A stretch of 64,000 bases of DNA from positions 434,001 to 498,000 of the forward strand of contig JAEBUN010000007.1 in the NCBI GenBank assembly GCA_023014365.1, read 5' to 3'. This DNA is from Lepiota brunneoincarnata. Lineage: Eukaryota > Basidiomycota > Agaricomycetes > Agaricales > Agaricaceae. Positions 52,542 to 62,419 of this stretch are shown piece by piece. Numbering within the stretch: position 1 is the stretch's first letter; each line of letters starts with the position of its first letter. The notes below the pieces were generated by a model. The model was not told the origin of the DNA. It ran no database searches and saw nothing but the letters and a program-made list of their open reading frames with translations. Position numbers and translations under genes: made by a program.

Positions 52542-54358
52542 ATCTCCGGGTCCTTGGCTAGCGTGGAGTGGAGTTCTTGTTGGAGTTCAGGATCGAGATC
52601 ATCGACCATTTGGCGCATCTGGGATGCGACTTCTGCGACAGCAAGGGAATACTTGCGTTGCAGTGATTGTTGGGCGTTCCGGCTTGGAAATCCGGGACGA
52701 GTGTTTTGTTGTCCAAGGAAGGGACGGTTAGGGTTTCTTGTGGGGCGAGGAGGGTTGGTGCGCATTCCTGGGAAGTGTCTAGCTGGTGGTGGTTGAGGGC
52801 ATTTACTAACCCAATGATCTTTGGCTCCACATTGGAAGCATTCTTGGTTCTGGTATGATTTCATTTGTTGTCTGGTGACAACGGCATCTAATTCCAAAGG
52901 TTCTTGTGCGGAGTTTTCTTCGTTATATTCCAGTTGTGGAATTTGTGTGGAGTTTTCTTCGGTATATTCCGGTTGTGGAATTTCAGGGTAAGGATCTTTG
53001 AATCCTTCTTCTATTGTGACATGGTCTACTTCCATGGCATGTGGGTCACGTGGGGTGAATCATGGAGCGTTGCTTCTCTGGTAGAATTGTGCGTAGGGCA
53101 CGTTGTTGTTTGGACAGCTTGGTCTGCAGTTGGGTTGGTATTGGTTCCTTTGGGGAAACGTGTTTCTGGGGGTGCCGTAGAGGGCATTGATTCGGCGGAA
53201 ATTGTCATCAAGTTTATTGGCTCGGGTGTACCAAGCAGTGATAGTTGTCGGGGGGTTTTCCGATTCGTCAATTTTCATGGCAATACGGCGGTCAATTGCC
53301 TTATGGTACAGATCGATCAGAGTGTGATCTTCATTTAGTCCGGATTGGTGGACAAGTTCCTTGAACTGAGCATTGAACTCAGTCATTGGTTTGCCTGCTT
53401 GGTGCAGGGTTTGAAGTCTGGTGTGCATGTACGCATGTTCGTCTGCTGGGGTGAAGTCGGCTCTAAGTCGAGCAGTGAAGTTGTCCCATGACTCCATGGC
53501 TATGGGTTGCCCTTGTTGCGTTTGGGCGTTTCTCTCGTGGAGGTACTGTCTAGCCCAGGCTCAGGCATCTCCTGATTGCATTGTTGAAAGGACAAATAAA
53601 GTCCTAGCAAGGTCGGTGTTGTACGTGGTTGTGTTGGTGAGCACGTAAACTTCACATTGGAAGATCCAATCTTCAAACAATCTTCTAGTTCCATCGAAGG
53701 CGATGGGCTTGAGGAGTCCTAGCTCCTTTGGGGTAGGTGCAGCGGCCATTATTTGTAATTGTCCAGGTGGTGGCGGCGGTGGTGGCGATGGTGGTTGTGT
53801 TGGTCATAGAGGGGGAGCTGGTAGGGCTAAGGGTACAGTTGACGCGGGTAGTGTGGGTGGTTGTGGATCGGGATCTGATTGGTTGTCGTCTGTTATATAG
53901 ACGTCAGAGTCGTTATCTGCTGGGGGAGTTCTTCCCTGATTTACGGCGTATTCGTGTCATGTGAGTAAGTTCTCTTCTGACATGGAAAGTCCTCTTGGTT
54001 GTTTGAGGGCGTTTTTAAGTCTTTGGAGTTTGTAGTTGTTTAATGGGTCTACTTTAGCATGGTATTCTTCGGCTTGTTTGCATCTTCTTTCTTCTTCTTT
54101 GTAGTGTTCTTTTAGTTCTCTTTCGTGTTGTATCCTTTGTCGTTCTGCTAGTTTGTCAGCAAAGCTTGTTCTTGTACATGTTGATGTACTCAGAGTGGGC
54201 GAGTCAAATGGGGATGGAGGATAGAATGGGGATGGTGTCTGAGTGGGGATAGGGTTTCTTCTGGGATCTGGGTTTTGGGTTCCTGATTCTGAGATTCTAC
54301 TTCTCGATTTGGGAGGAGGTGATGGAGTTTCTTGGGCTGAGAATTTCTTTGGAGGCGT
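52520..54358 (-). pseudogene. gag of gypsy-1b (start codon lost)
   Basis: It is homologous to the gag at 20453-22255. The initiating ATG has become ACG (54356-54358), and TGA or TAG codons interrupt the N-terminal and capsid parts. The zinc knuckle CFQCGAKDHWVSKC survives (CFRC in copy a). It carries a tandem 13-residue repeat absent from copy a (IPQPEYTEENSTQ / IPQLEYNEENSAQ). It ends in the same TTT TAA. Confidence 0.87.
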
Positions 54359-54370
54359 GGTGGCAGTTGT

Positions 54371-54700
54371 CTAGCGATCGATTATCACTAGAAGAATGAA
54401 AAATTGGGTTGCAATGATGGATATCCCAGAGTATAGGTTCCACGATCTGACGATGCAGCAGTGACAGGGGCATGTGATATGTTTGAGTTCTAGGGTGATG
54501 ATTCGGTAGGCAATGAGGGTGGCGGTAGAAGTGAAAATGAAGATGAGTAGGTAAGCCAGGTCTTCTGGCGGGGAGAGGTTGAGGGACGTAGTGATGGCTA
54601 CACAGAGGGGCGGTTTTCTTTCATACGTTGTTTTGAACGACCAGGGTACCTCAACGTATTCAGTACGTTGGCAAAGCAGAGCAGAGTGGAGGGCAAGCAA
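54371..54700 (-). CDS. Small ORF upstream of gag in gypsy-1b (109 aa), unknown
   Basis: It has the same length and start (MLALHSALLCQRTE) as the frame at 20111-20440, including both hydrophobic stretches. It is open although the rest of this copy is full of stops. It has no recognised domain. Confidence 0.38.
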   Translation of the reverse strand: MLALHSALLCQRTEYVEVPWSFKTTYERKPPLCVAITTSLNLSPPEDLAYLLIFIFTSTATLIAYRIITLELKHITCPCHCCIVRSWNLYSGISIIATQFFILLVIIDR

Positions 54701-54729
54701 GAGATAAGCAGCAAAGTATCTTAGTGTTT

Positions 54730-55112
54730 TGTTACCCGGGTTAGGGGTTCGCTCTTGAGTAGCATGGAGTTCGACACAGGATGTCTATACAGACTTGGTC
54801 CTGTCCTACTATGCGTGGCTTGGAGACGACGGAGCACTATAAGTCCAGCCAATTATGGCAAAGAGGTATAGGAGGCAAGAACTTTATAACACTAAGATAA
54901 GGATACAAGGTATTGTACTGTATCCTTATATACTTCTAAGTGTGGCTATACTCCTACTATAATAGTCCAGACTGGGGTAACTATGAGTCAGAGATAAGAG
55001 ACATGAGGCATGTGGTAAGAATCGTCCTTCTGATGTACACTACTGATAGTTTCATAGTGACATGGGAAATGTAGCTAAAAATAACTGTCCTTCTGATGGA
55101 ATTCTGATAACA
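54730..55112 (-). repeat. 5' LTR of gypsy-1b (383 bp)
   Basis: The minus strand reads TGTTATCAG...GGGTAACA. The self-primer pair is AACACTAAGATA in plus orientation at 54888-54899 (LTR) and TATCTTAGTGTT at 54717-54728 (primer site). Confidence 0.92.
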
Positions 55113-57044
55113 TACCATGCCTCATATGTATGGTGTCATACTTGGCAGTACAGATGTGGGACAGCAATTCCAAACATGAACAAGTGCAGCAAGACATTCA
55201 CCCCAGTACCCCTTTGACAGATTAGCTTCTGAGATCATAGCTGTGATTCTTTCATTAAGTGTTCTGTTTGCTCGTTCAGCAACACCATTTTGTTGTGGCC
55301 TATTTCACACAGTATATTGTCTAGCAATGCCACAATCATCAAGGAACTTGATAAAGTTTGATCCCATATATTCACCCTCTTTGTCACATTGGAAGGTTTT
55401 CAGAGTGTGTCCAGTTTGATTTTCTGCAAACACCTTAAACTGCTTGAATGCATCAAATACATCACTCTTTCTCTTTAAGGGTATGACAACCCGAAATTGA
55501 GAGAAGTCATCAATAAATGTAACCCAATAATTGAAACCACCCAATGATGTTACTGATACTTGGTGAAGATCAGAGTGAACAAGTTCCAATGACTGTGATG
55601 CTCTATGCTCTGAAGGGGGGAATGGGTTTGCATGCATTTTTCCTGCTAGACATGGCTCACAGATTGGATCAGGCTTCTCAGATGAGCTTACTGTCATTCC
55701 ACTAACTATGTCACTTTTGATCATCCATTTGATGTCCTCATAGTTGTGATACCCAAGCCGTTTATGCCACAGAGATAGATTCAGAGGGAGAGTTGATGCA
55801 ATATGAACATTTTCTATATTTTCTACAGTAGAACCATCAAGATAACCAGTAGTACCTTTAACTGAACCAGTAAATAGTAATTGGTCTTTTTGGAAGAACT
55901 GTAGTTTATCAAGAGAAATGTGAACATCAATCCCTTTATGAAGAGTTAGGTATAGAACAGCAAGAAGATTACTCCATAATGCCGGAACATGTAGTACTCT
56001 GGTAAATTCAACATCTCTTTCTAATTGTCCATTAATAACTGGTCTGAAGATAACATGTCCAATACCCTCTGAATATACAATACTGTTGTCTGCAAGTCGA
56101 ACAGAAACTCTAAATGGAGTGTAATCTTGTAACCAGCTTTTATGAGGGGTCATATGAGAAGAGGCCCCTGTGTCTATAATCCAATGGAAACTATTAGATG
56201 ATGTAAAGCATGCCTCAAAACCAGAAAGAGTACTGGCCACATGAGCTGACTCTGGCATCTTCTCCCCACTTTCCTCAACTCTGTGTGCCTCTGCTGTATT
56301 TGTCCCAATTTTGTCTTTGCGATCATGACACACTCTCACAATATGCCCCACTTTGCCACAGACATAGCAAGTGACTACAACCCCTGGTATCTTTGGTTTC
56401 CACTTTTTCTTTCCTCCAAAGCCTCCCACCATTGCCTGATTGGCTATCTCTGTTCGCTTTTGACAATTGAGGTCCTCATTTCGGAAGGCAGCAAGGACAG
56501 TTGACTTGGTCAATTTGTCCTGTAGCAGTAGTGCTGTTGACAGGTGCCCATAGTCCTCTGGTAATGCTCAAATCAATGCCATGCATTGTAGTTCCTCATC
56601 AAGATTGGTAATGGTGAAACTGGTAGGACATAAATCCTGTATAGTTGCCATTGCCTTCTCTATTTGTGTCCCCAGATCAACTAATGATTCCTCATCATTC
56701 TTACAAATGGAGAAGAGATCATCATATGCATTGAATTGAGCACCAGGTTTCTTGGACTGATGCACCTCCTCAAGCTTCTTCCACATTTCAACTGGATCCC
56801 CCACTAAATCTCAAACATGCACCCTCTGGCCACAATCCAGTAACAGATATATGTCACCAGCAGCCTTTTGCACCTTCAATTCCCAAGCATCTATATTCCC
56901 CTGATCCTTTTCAGGCTTTTTCTCCTTCCCACTGACCACATTCCACAATCCCTTTGACATCAACCATGCCTGCATTTCACCTGACCACTCTCCATAGTTG
57001 GAGTTGGTAAGAGGTGTAATTCTAGCACTGACTGAGTCAGACAT
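55113..57044 (-). pseudogene. Copia gag-protease-integrase (broken)
   Basis: The minus-strand start is MSDSVSARITPLTNSNY at 57044. It carries a copia-type gag (NYGEWSGEMQAWLMSKGLW), a zinc knuckle CYVCGKVGHIVRVC, protease WIIDTGASSHMT, a GAG-pre-integrase block (LWHKRLGYHNYEDIK), and the integrase core (VHSDLHQVS, TFIDDFSQ, QCDKEGEYMG, QQNGVAERANRTLNE). Stops after RVHV, CMALI and RQYTV are CGA-to-TGA. It ends at the gypsy-1b LTR. Confidence 0.9.
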
Positions 57045-57200
57045 AGTGATATCCAATATGTAAATCCCCAATAAACTCACAATAAAAGCGCAATAAAATT
57101 GCAATGAACTTGCAATATGGTGGCAATAAGCCAATAGTCACAGTAGCAGCAATATGCAGCAGTATCCCCAACAATCAATGATTAAAATGGTGTAGAGCTG

Positions 57201-57212
57201 GGGCCCATAACC
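57201..57212 (-). promoter_or_regulatory. Copia primer binding site (initiator tRNA-Met half-molecule type)
   Basis: Directly after the 5' LTR the minus strand reads GGTTATGGGCCC, complementary to the anticodon stem-loop (containing CAU) of initiator tRNA-Met. Drosophila copia is known to prime from such an internal tRNA fragment. Confidence 0.7.
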
Positions 57213-57550
57213 TGTTGAACTGAGTAGAGTCAATAGTATCAGTGACACACTGATCACTAGTCACTAGCTTGAGTTGATCAACAATCACTGATGTATTCAC
57301 ATGTTGTTAATAATAGTGTGATTTGATAAGCCCACTGATTCGGTCAAGTGTAAAGGTTCTTCATATGTAACTCCCCTTCACATAGTAGGATTTGGCTAGT
57401 CTAAGGTCCCATCCTGTCAAAATGGACATGAGGCATGAAACTCGGTGTCCACTAATTGACATCCCCAAGGGATGGGTGTACATAACAACTAATTACTTAT
57501 ATATTATAATTTGTTACTAACTAATAAGTGATCTGTCACTTTATTTAACA
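57213..57550 (-). repeat. Copia 5' LTR (right, 338 bp)
   Basis: Plus-strand TGTTGAACTG...TTATTTAACA, followed by the target duplication GTATT (57551-57555). Confidence 0.94.
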
Positions 57551-57555
57551 GTATT

Positions 57556-57930
57556 TGGGGGAAGTGCACTTGCTACAGTTTTTGCAAGAGCTTGGTGAGG
57601 AGCGCAGTTGTCCCACTGCAAACCCACCCAGGACGTGCCCAAGGGGACTCCTAACCCATTTTGACCAGCCAGGGATCCACTGACTCCAGCAGAGACTGCA
57701 CAGAACTGCCAGCTCATCAGGTGGCCAGCATACCCAGCCATTAAGCACCTTTGCCAAGGGTGCATCCAACTCCCCAACAACATCAAACAGCCCCGGGATG
57801 CTTCAGAAGGGTGAAGAGAGTAGGAATAGTGTAGACAGCCCACTAAGAAAGGGATGGCTGCCTGTAGATTAAGAGTAGAAAATAATGTAAAGTGGAGATG
57901 ATGGTGGTAAGAGGGAAAGAAGTGAATGGT
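57556..57930. other. Distal LINE leader of L4 and an unassigned gap
   Basis: From 57556 to about 57840-57870 the sequence is the minus-strand continuation of the L4 leader. The first 140 bp are the reverse complement of 57931-58070. From there to 57930 (AT-rich, purine-biased) I see no feature; it may be the pre-insertion DNA between two head-to-head LINEs. Confidence 0.6.
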
Positions 57931-58929
57931 CTCTGCTGGGGTCAGTGGATCCCTGGCTGGTCAAAATGGGTTAGGAATCCCCCTGGGCACGTCCTGGGTG
58001 GGTTTGCAGTGGGACAACTGCACTCCTCACCAAGCTCTTGCAAAAACTGTAGTGAGTGCGCTTCCCCCAAATACCCCCTCATGAGTAGGGAGTCTCCCAC
58101 TTGAAAACAAGGGCATGCCTGCAAGGGACCGAAAGGATAGGGGATGGTAAGAGGGGGCATGAGGTGAAAACAAGCTGACCAAAAGGACAGGCCACCCCCC
58201 TCCTGCATTCCAAGCAAGTAAAGCTCAGCTGGGTGTAGGACATTAGTAGGGATTACCCAAACTCCAGGGCAGCTCTCATGTTGTGACTTCCATCCCAGTA
58301 GCAGCCCCTGCAAGATGGTAAGCCTAGACAGTTATACAGGGATCCATGCTTATCACAGATCTGGGCAACTGGATCTCGATCACAAACTGGCTGCTGGGTA
58401 ATGGGAAGGTGGTCCAGGGGTCACACCCTGGGTAACTACTGGGCCATAGTGGTTCATTCAGAGAATGGTGAACTGGCTCAAGAGGTCAAGATCTGCCATT
58501 GATTGATCCCAGGTAAGATCTGGGTTTATCAGTTTAAGTTGTTACCATGTCAGTTGTTCTAGCATGAGTCTGTGGGGTGAGTGGTGGAGTTTAGCCCACC
58601 TTGTACACCCTTTAGGAAGGCTTCACGCCAACCTGCTACCCTGGGGATTACCTAGTTGGGAGGGCAATGGGTTTGGGGTGTTCTGCGTTTTTGCACCACC
58701 TCATATAAGTCTGGCCCATTGGCTTTAGTGCCACACCAATTAGGGAGGCTGTTAGTGTGCCGTCCCATGCCCCTGGGCACACCACCTATAGGGGAGGCCC
58801 CTGCCTGTGTCTATGGCGAGTAAAGCTCAGTCTGGCATGGGAGTAACAGGTGCCATAGCACTTATCTCATGCCAAGCAGACCATGTTGGGATTATGTGGA
58901 GTTTGCCTGCAAGGGACTCCTTGGACGGG
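57931..58929 (+). other. LINE 5' leader of LINE D
   Basis: About 1 kb of non-coding-looking sequence shared with 1-951, 17068-17418 and 27699-28553. It ends CTCCTTGGACGGGC, where the LINE body begins. A Cys-containing stretch (SSCKNCSECASPKY in one frame) could be a relic of a first ORF, but stops surround it. Confidence 0.7.
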
Positions 58930-59799
58930 CTCAGAGTAGTGGGATCCTAATCGGGTCTCGCATCTGGGGATCACCCAATCTCTTCTGGAGGTTGAGATGG
59001 ATCTGGGTCTTGATTTGGTGCTTCTGGTGGTTCTGGGCCCAACTCACTTCCCACACAATACAAATCTGTCACCATCAGTGATCGATCTTGTCTTCCTCCC
59101 AATGGCCTGGGATCCTAATCTCAGGCCCCTGATTGATCTCAAGAAGTGTGGTCCTTTGGACCACACTCCTCTAACTCTGGTTCTTCTGGTCACTCACTTT
59201 ATGACTGGTGTGATCCATCAAGTTCTGAAGCCTGATCGTGACGAGGAGTTGAAGTTTGTGGTGCAGATATGTGAGAGGCTGGCTCCTCTGTGGCTGCCCT
59301 TGGACACCCCTGTGGAGGTGGAGCTTGCAGTCTTGGCTGTGGCTTGTATCATCTCCCAGGCCTGGGATGCCTTCTCTGAGGAGGTGTTCATTGTGGGGTG
59401 GTCTAATCCTTGGTGGAATGACGACTGCACTACCACCATTTGGGTGTATCAGATGTCCCCCTTGGGGGATGCATGGTTCAAGTTCCAACGTGTCATTAAG
59501 ACCATCAAGCACAAATTCTTCAATGATAAGATCGAGGAGATTGTCTCCACAAACAAGCGCCCCTGGGACCTCATGGCCTGGGTTAAGCAGCACAAGCTTC
59601 CAGCATGCGATGCAATTCAGCACAATGGTGTGCCATGTCATGATATGGACTCCCTTTGGGATGCCCTTCACAGGACCTACAATGTGGCCTCTGGCCGTGC
59701 TGTGGATCCCTCTGTATTAGACACTCTCCCTGTGCAGGTGGGGAGGGTGTGGTATCCATTCTCAACTTTGGAGCTTGAGGATGCCTTGCATTCTTGTGC
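58930..59799 (+). pseudogene. LINE D endonuclease C-terminus and RT linker
   Basis: The open frame 58997-59923 begins in the C-terminal half of an exonuclease-endonuclease-phosphatase type domain: SVIDLVFLP and, 30 residues on, LDHTPLTL, matching the S-x-IDL and SDH-type motifs of LINE endonucleases (Asp-His catalytic pair retained, Ser changed to Leu). The linker follows (WDAFSEEV, WNDDCTTT, RPWDLMAWVKQHKLPA, WYPFSTLELEDALHSC). It would nick target DNA. It is N-terminally truncated at the leader join. Confidence 0.78.
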
Positions 59800-60799
59800 A
59801 GCCCAAGCCATTTTGGTGATACTTGGGTTTCTATTTCAACCATACTCTCACTTTCCACAAGCATGTCTGCTACTATTCTACCCAGGCTTTCTCCATGGTT
59901 GGTGCGATGGGGATGCTTGGTAATTCAACCTGGGGGCTGCTTCCCAACCAGAAGTGCCTCCTTTACCGGTCCTGCATGGTTCCTATAGCCACATATGGAT
60001 TCTGCATGTGGTATCATGAGGGTTTCCATAACAAGGGGATTCTTAAGATGTTCAACTCCATGCAGCAGTGTGCTGCTAATTGGATTGTCAGTGCTTTTGC
60101 ACATCTCCCTCTGGGGGGACAGAGGCCCTTGCGGGCCTTCTGCCCTTCTAGTTGCATCTCAAGAAATTGGCCTCCTGAACAATATTCAGGGTTGCCACTC
60201 TTGCAGTGAGTCATCCACTTCAGCCCTTGCTGGGCCATGAGTTCAGAGGGAGCTCCCTGGAGCACCCTTGATCCATTTCATCTCTCACCCTGGTGCTGCA
60301 GCCCAAGGTGAAGAGTGCTCTCATGGAAGTGCAAAATGTGCTTCCACAGCTTACTGAGCCATTCTCTCCATTCGTGGACAAGAACAGGCCAGGTCTCCAT
60401 CTTTTGGACCACTTTTTTGAGTGGATCAAATTTATGCTGTACACTGTTGATCTGGAGGGGAACTCAAAACAATGGCATCTCGATGGATTGCATGCTTCCA
60501 TTTGGAGGGCACAGTCTGACCCATTGTCTGCTTGCAAAGCAGCTGGTACCCACTGGCTGCCATGTGGGAGGCTGCAGGCCATCTCAGCAGCTTGCATGTT
60601 TGCAGGCAGACGCTTGGTCAGGCAGGCCATGGGGAGAGTTCTGCTTGCTGATGCAGAGCTCTACTCCATTCAATTGGGAGTAGGCATGTTCCTGGACTGT
60701 GCTGAAACTGACCACATCTTTATCTACACCAGCTCTGCAGAGCTGTGGATCCTTCTGTTCACGCTGGCCAGACTTACTCCCTGGAGGTATGTCAGTCTC
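59800..60799 (+). pseudogene. LINE D RT thumb and RNase H-like region
   Basis: After the internal deletion, it continues from the LGFYFNHTLTFHKH block through SCMVPIATYGFCMWYH, connection sequences and FIYTSSAELW, up to the KH element at 60800. Frames shift near 60100 and 60290. Confidence 0.78.
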
Positions 60800-61140
60800 T
60801 GTAAGGGGACTGGCATTGTGCACTCCACATTGTGCTACCCCTTACGCAAGGTACATCTAGGGACCTGTGGTTGGACGTCCGTGCTCAGCCTTCTTAGCCA
60901 ATGCCTGATGCCCAAGCCCAGTCTCAGCCTTTGGCCACTCCCATCCCCAAGCCCGACCTGTGGACAACTTCTTACTATTAGTTGTTTGTTTATTGTTTGC
61001 GTGCGTTATTACTGGTAGCTACTGTAGTGTTTGGTTACCCGGTCTGTGTGCAGACCACTATGTACATATATAGCATGGGTGGTGATTACAATCACCATCT
61101 GAATATCAACTTGGTTCTGGTGCCATATCCTCCCCTAACA
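60800..61140 (+). repeat. 5' LTR of the KH element (341 bp)
   Basis: TGTAAGGGG...CCCTAACA. It carries TATATA at 61067-61072 and a short region downstream of the predicted start. Confidence 0.93.
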
Positions 61141-61152
61141 GAATATTCAGAT
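61067..61152 (+). promoter_or_regulatory. Promoter and self-primer pair of the KH element
   Basis: TATATA (61067-61072) lies 30 bp before ATCTGAATAT (61097-61106), the predicted mRNA start. Its exact complement ATATTCAGAT is at 61143-61152, two bases after the LTR. The 10-nt pairing and geometry copy those of the two chromovirus families. Confidence 0.68.
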
Positions 61153-61156
61153 CTCT

Positions 61157-62371
61157 ATGCAGACTTGCCATCCTAGCCCTCTGCACCCCACCTACCCTGT
61201 TTACAGCTCTACCGCCAGTATGCCTCGCCAAAAGTCCTCAGGCAAGCAGAAAGCGACTGCACCTACCCTACCAACAACAGCCCCTGCCTTGGCAGGACCC
61301 TTGCGCTCAGGTGAGGATATGCAGGCCTTATTGGCCCAGATCAGCAAGCTTAACTGCTTGATCAGTTTGCTCTCATCCCGCCTATGCACCCTCAAGGATC
61401 GTACCTTGATGGCTGCTGCCGGCCCTTCTCCAGCCATTATTCAGATGGCCACTACCCAAAAAGGCTGCTTGCGGATCTCCGCGGGTGTCCCACACACTCC
61501 TAACCACCCGGGCCCCACTCGCCCTGCAGTAAAAGGCACTACTACCGCCCTCCCGCTCTCAGCACACTACCTGCAGGAAGACCAGGCCGATCACTATCAG
61601 ACCACTCTTGTCATTGCCGACGGCTTGAGTGGTCACGTGATTGGTCGCGGCAGCTGTGGCCTCAAACAGGTTGCAGACATTAGCGGCACCCACCTCTGTG
61701 TCTATTCTGTGGCCATGGATGGTGCCGACAAGCGCCACGTCTCTATCAGGGGGACTGAGCAGCAACTCGGTGATGCCCTTGTGGTATTATGTAAGCGGAT
61801 TGCATGCAAGTGTGTCCATCTTCCCAAGACAAAGAAGGAGAAGACAACAGTGGTTTCCAGCCCTGCCCTGGCGGCCCCCAGACTGTCTGCTCCTGGAGCA
61901 GCCCAGGCTCCTGCCCTGGCCTGTATGGACCCCATTGCCCCCAGCTCTGCCACCCTGGTCCCTGACTGGGTGCACCCAGGTGCGCGGTCCTCCTTGCAGG
62001 CCCCTTCAGTCACACCCACTCCCCCTCATATCACTACCCCGGCTGGCGTTCCGTCAACAACTATGCATATGGCTGCATCTACTCCTACCCCTACCCATTG
62101 GCCCATGGTTTCTCAGCAACTGTTGCACGGCTCCCCTATGCCCATCTCTACCCCCTCCAGCATGTCTACTCCCGGAGTCCCATCAGTCCAAATGGGAAGC
62201 GCCACCCCTACCCCAGCCTTGACTCCAATGGAGGTCAACAGCATCCTCTCAACCTGGGGCTGGGGGGTTATGCCTACTGCCCCTGCCAACCATCATGATA
62301 TGGCCCATTCCCTTGTAGTGGATGGGTCTATCATTTGGTTAGCAGATGGCTGCTGGGCTTGCACCTTTTAG
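61157..62371 (+). CDS. KH-domain protein of the small LTR element (404 aa)
   Basis: An intact ORF; a second in-frame Met at 61220 (MPRQKSSGKQK) may be the true start, since 61157 is only 17 bp after the LTR. Residues about 52-82 form a leucine-rich, coiled-coil-like helix. Residues about 147-216 match a KH RNA-binding fold: GHVIGRGSCGLKQVADISG, then HVSIRGTEQQLGDALV. The GXXG loop reads GRGS, its last Gly replaced by Ser, explicable by a CpG-to-CpA change. A basic patch (PKTKKEK) and a 170-residue Pro/Ser/Thr/Ala-rich tail follow. RNA binding is inferred from the fold. Packaging of the element RNA is a hypothesis. Confidence 0.8.
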   Translation: MQTCHPSPLHPTYPVYSSTASMPRQKSSGKQKATAPTLPTTAPALAGPLRSGEDMQALLAQISKLNCLISLLSSRLCTLKDRTLMAAAGPSPAIIQMATTQKGCLRISAGVPHTPNHPGPTRPAVKGTTTALPLSAHYLQEDQADHYQTTLVIADGLSGHVIGRGSCGLKQVADISGTHLCVYSVAMDGADKRHVSIRGTEQQLGDALVVLCKRIACKCVHLPKTKKEKTTVVSSPALAAPRLSAPGAAQAPALACMDPIAPSSATLVPDWVHPGARSSLQAPSVTPTPPHITTPAGVPSTTMHMAASTPTPTHWPMVSQQLLHGSPMPISTPSSMSTPGVPSVQMGSATPTPALTPMEVNSILSTWGWGVMPTAPANHHDMAHSLVVDGSIIWLADGCWACTF

Positions 62372-62419
62372 GACGAAGGAACCAAGTCACCAGGTCGTCG
62401 ACCCTTAAGAGGGGGCTGG

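Larger units (their letters stand above)
37933..55112 (-). mobile_element. Gypsy-1 copy b (minus strand), interrupted by gypsy-2c and E3b
   Basis: LTRs are at 37933-38316 (3') and 54730-55112 (5'), about 95% alike. Internal order on the minus strand: small ORF, gag, protease, [E3b], RT-RNase H, [gypsy-2c], integrase, chromodomain, third ORF. I found no target duplication: the left flank is CTTATA and the right flank TACCATG, and copia sequence between YMTPY-type and YKGW blocks is missing. An insertion-associated deletion or recombination is implied. It is decayed, with a lost gag ATG, many TGA stops, and an internal RT deletion. Confidence 0.9.
28559..57550 (-). mobile_element. Ty1/copia element (minus strand), massively interrupted
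   Basis: LTRs of 338 bp lie at both ends (left 28559-28594 plus 35565-35866; right 57213-57550), with a target duplication GTATT (28554-28558, 57551-57555). The gene order on the minus strand is gag-protease-integrase (right part, 55305-57044), then RT-RNase H (35967-37932), which defines copia. Gypsy-2b sits in the left LTR and gypsy-1b in pol. The LTRs differ at about ten positions, so it is older than gypsy-2b. Coding parts carry several CGA-to-TGA stops. Confidence 0.93.
17419..57870 (-). mobile_element. LINE L4: minus-strand LINE hosting gypsy-1a and the copia element
   Basis: The poly-T tail is at 17419-17433, followed by the 3' UTR (to about 18027) and ORF2 remnants (18028-19662 and 27227-27698). 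It then joins the leader (27699-28553), which continues beyond the copia element at 57556 to about 57870. The two inserted LTR elements have target duplications TTGTC and GTATT, and related LINE copies read across both sites. The 5' end is not sharply defined. ORF2 has an internal deletion at about 19186, where the HM(S/Y)P block jumps past the GLLPFRLHLK region. Confidence 0.82.

Noticed and set aside
57942..58313. 123-codon minus-strand ORF in the LINE leader
   Set aside because: It runs against the LINE, is interrupted in the other leader copies, and shows no domain.
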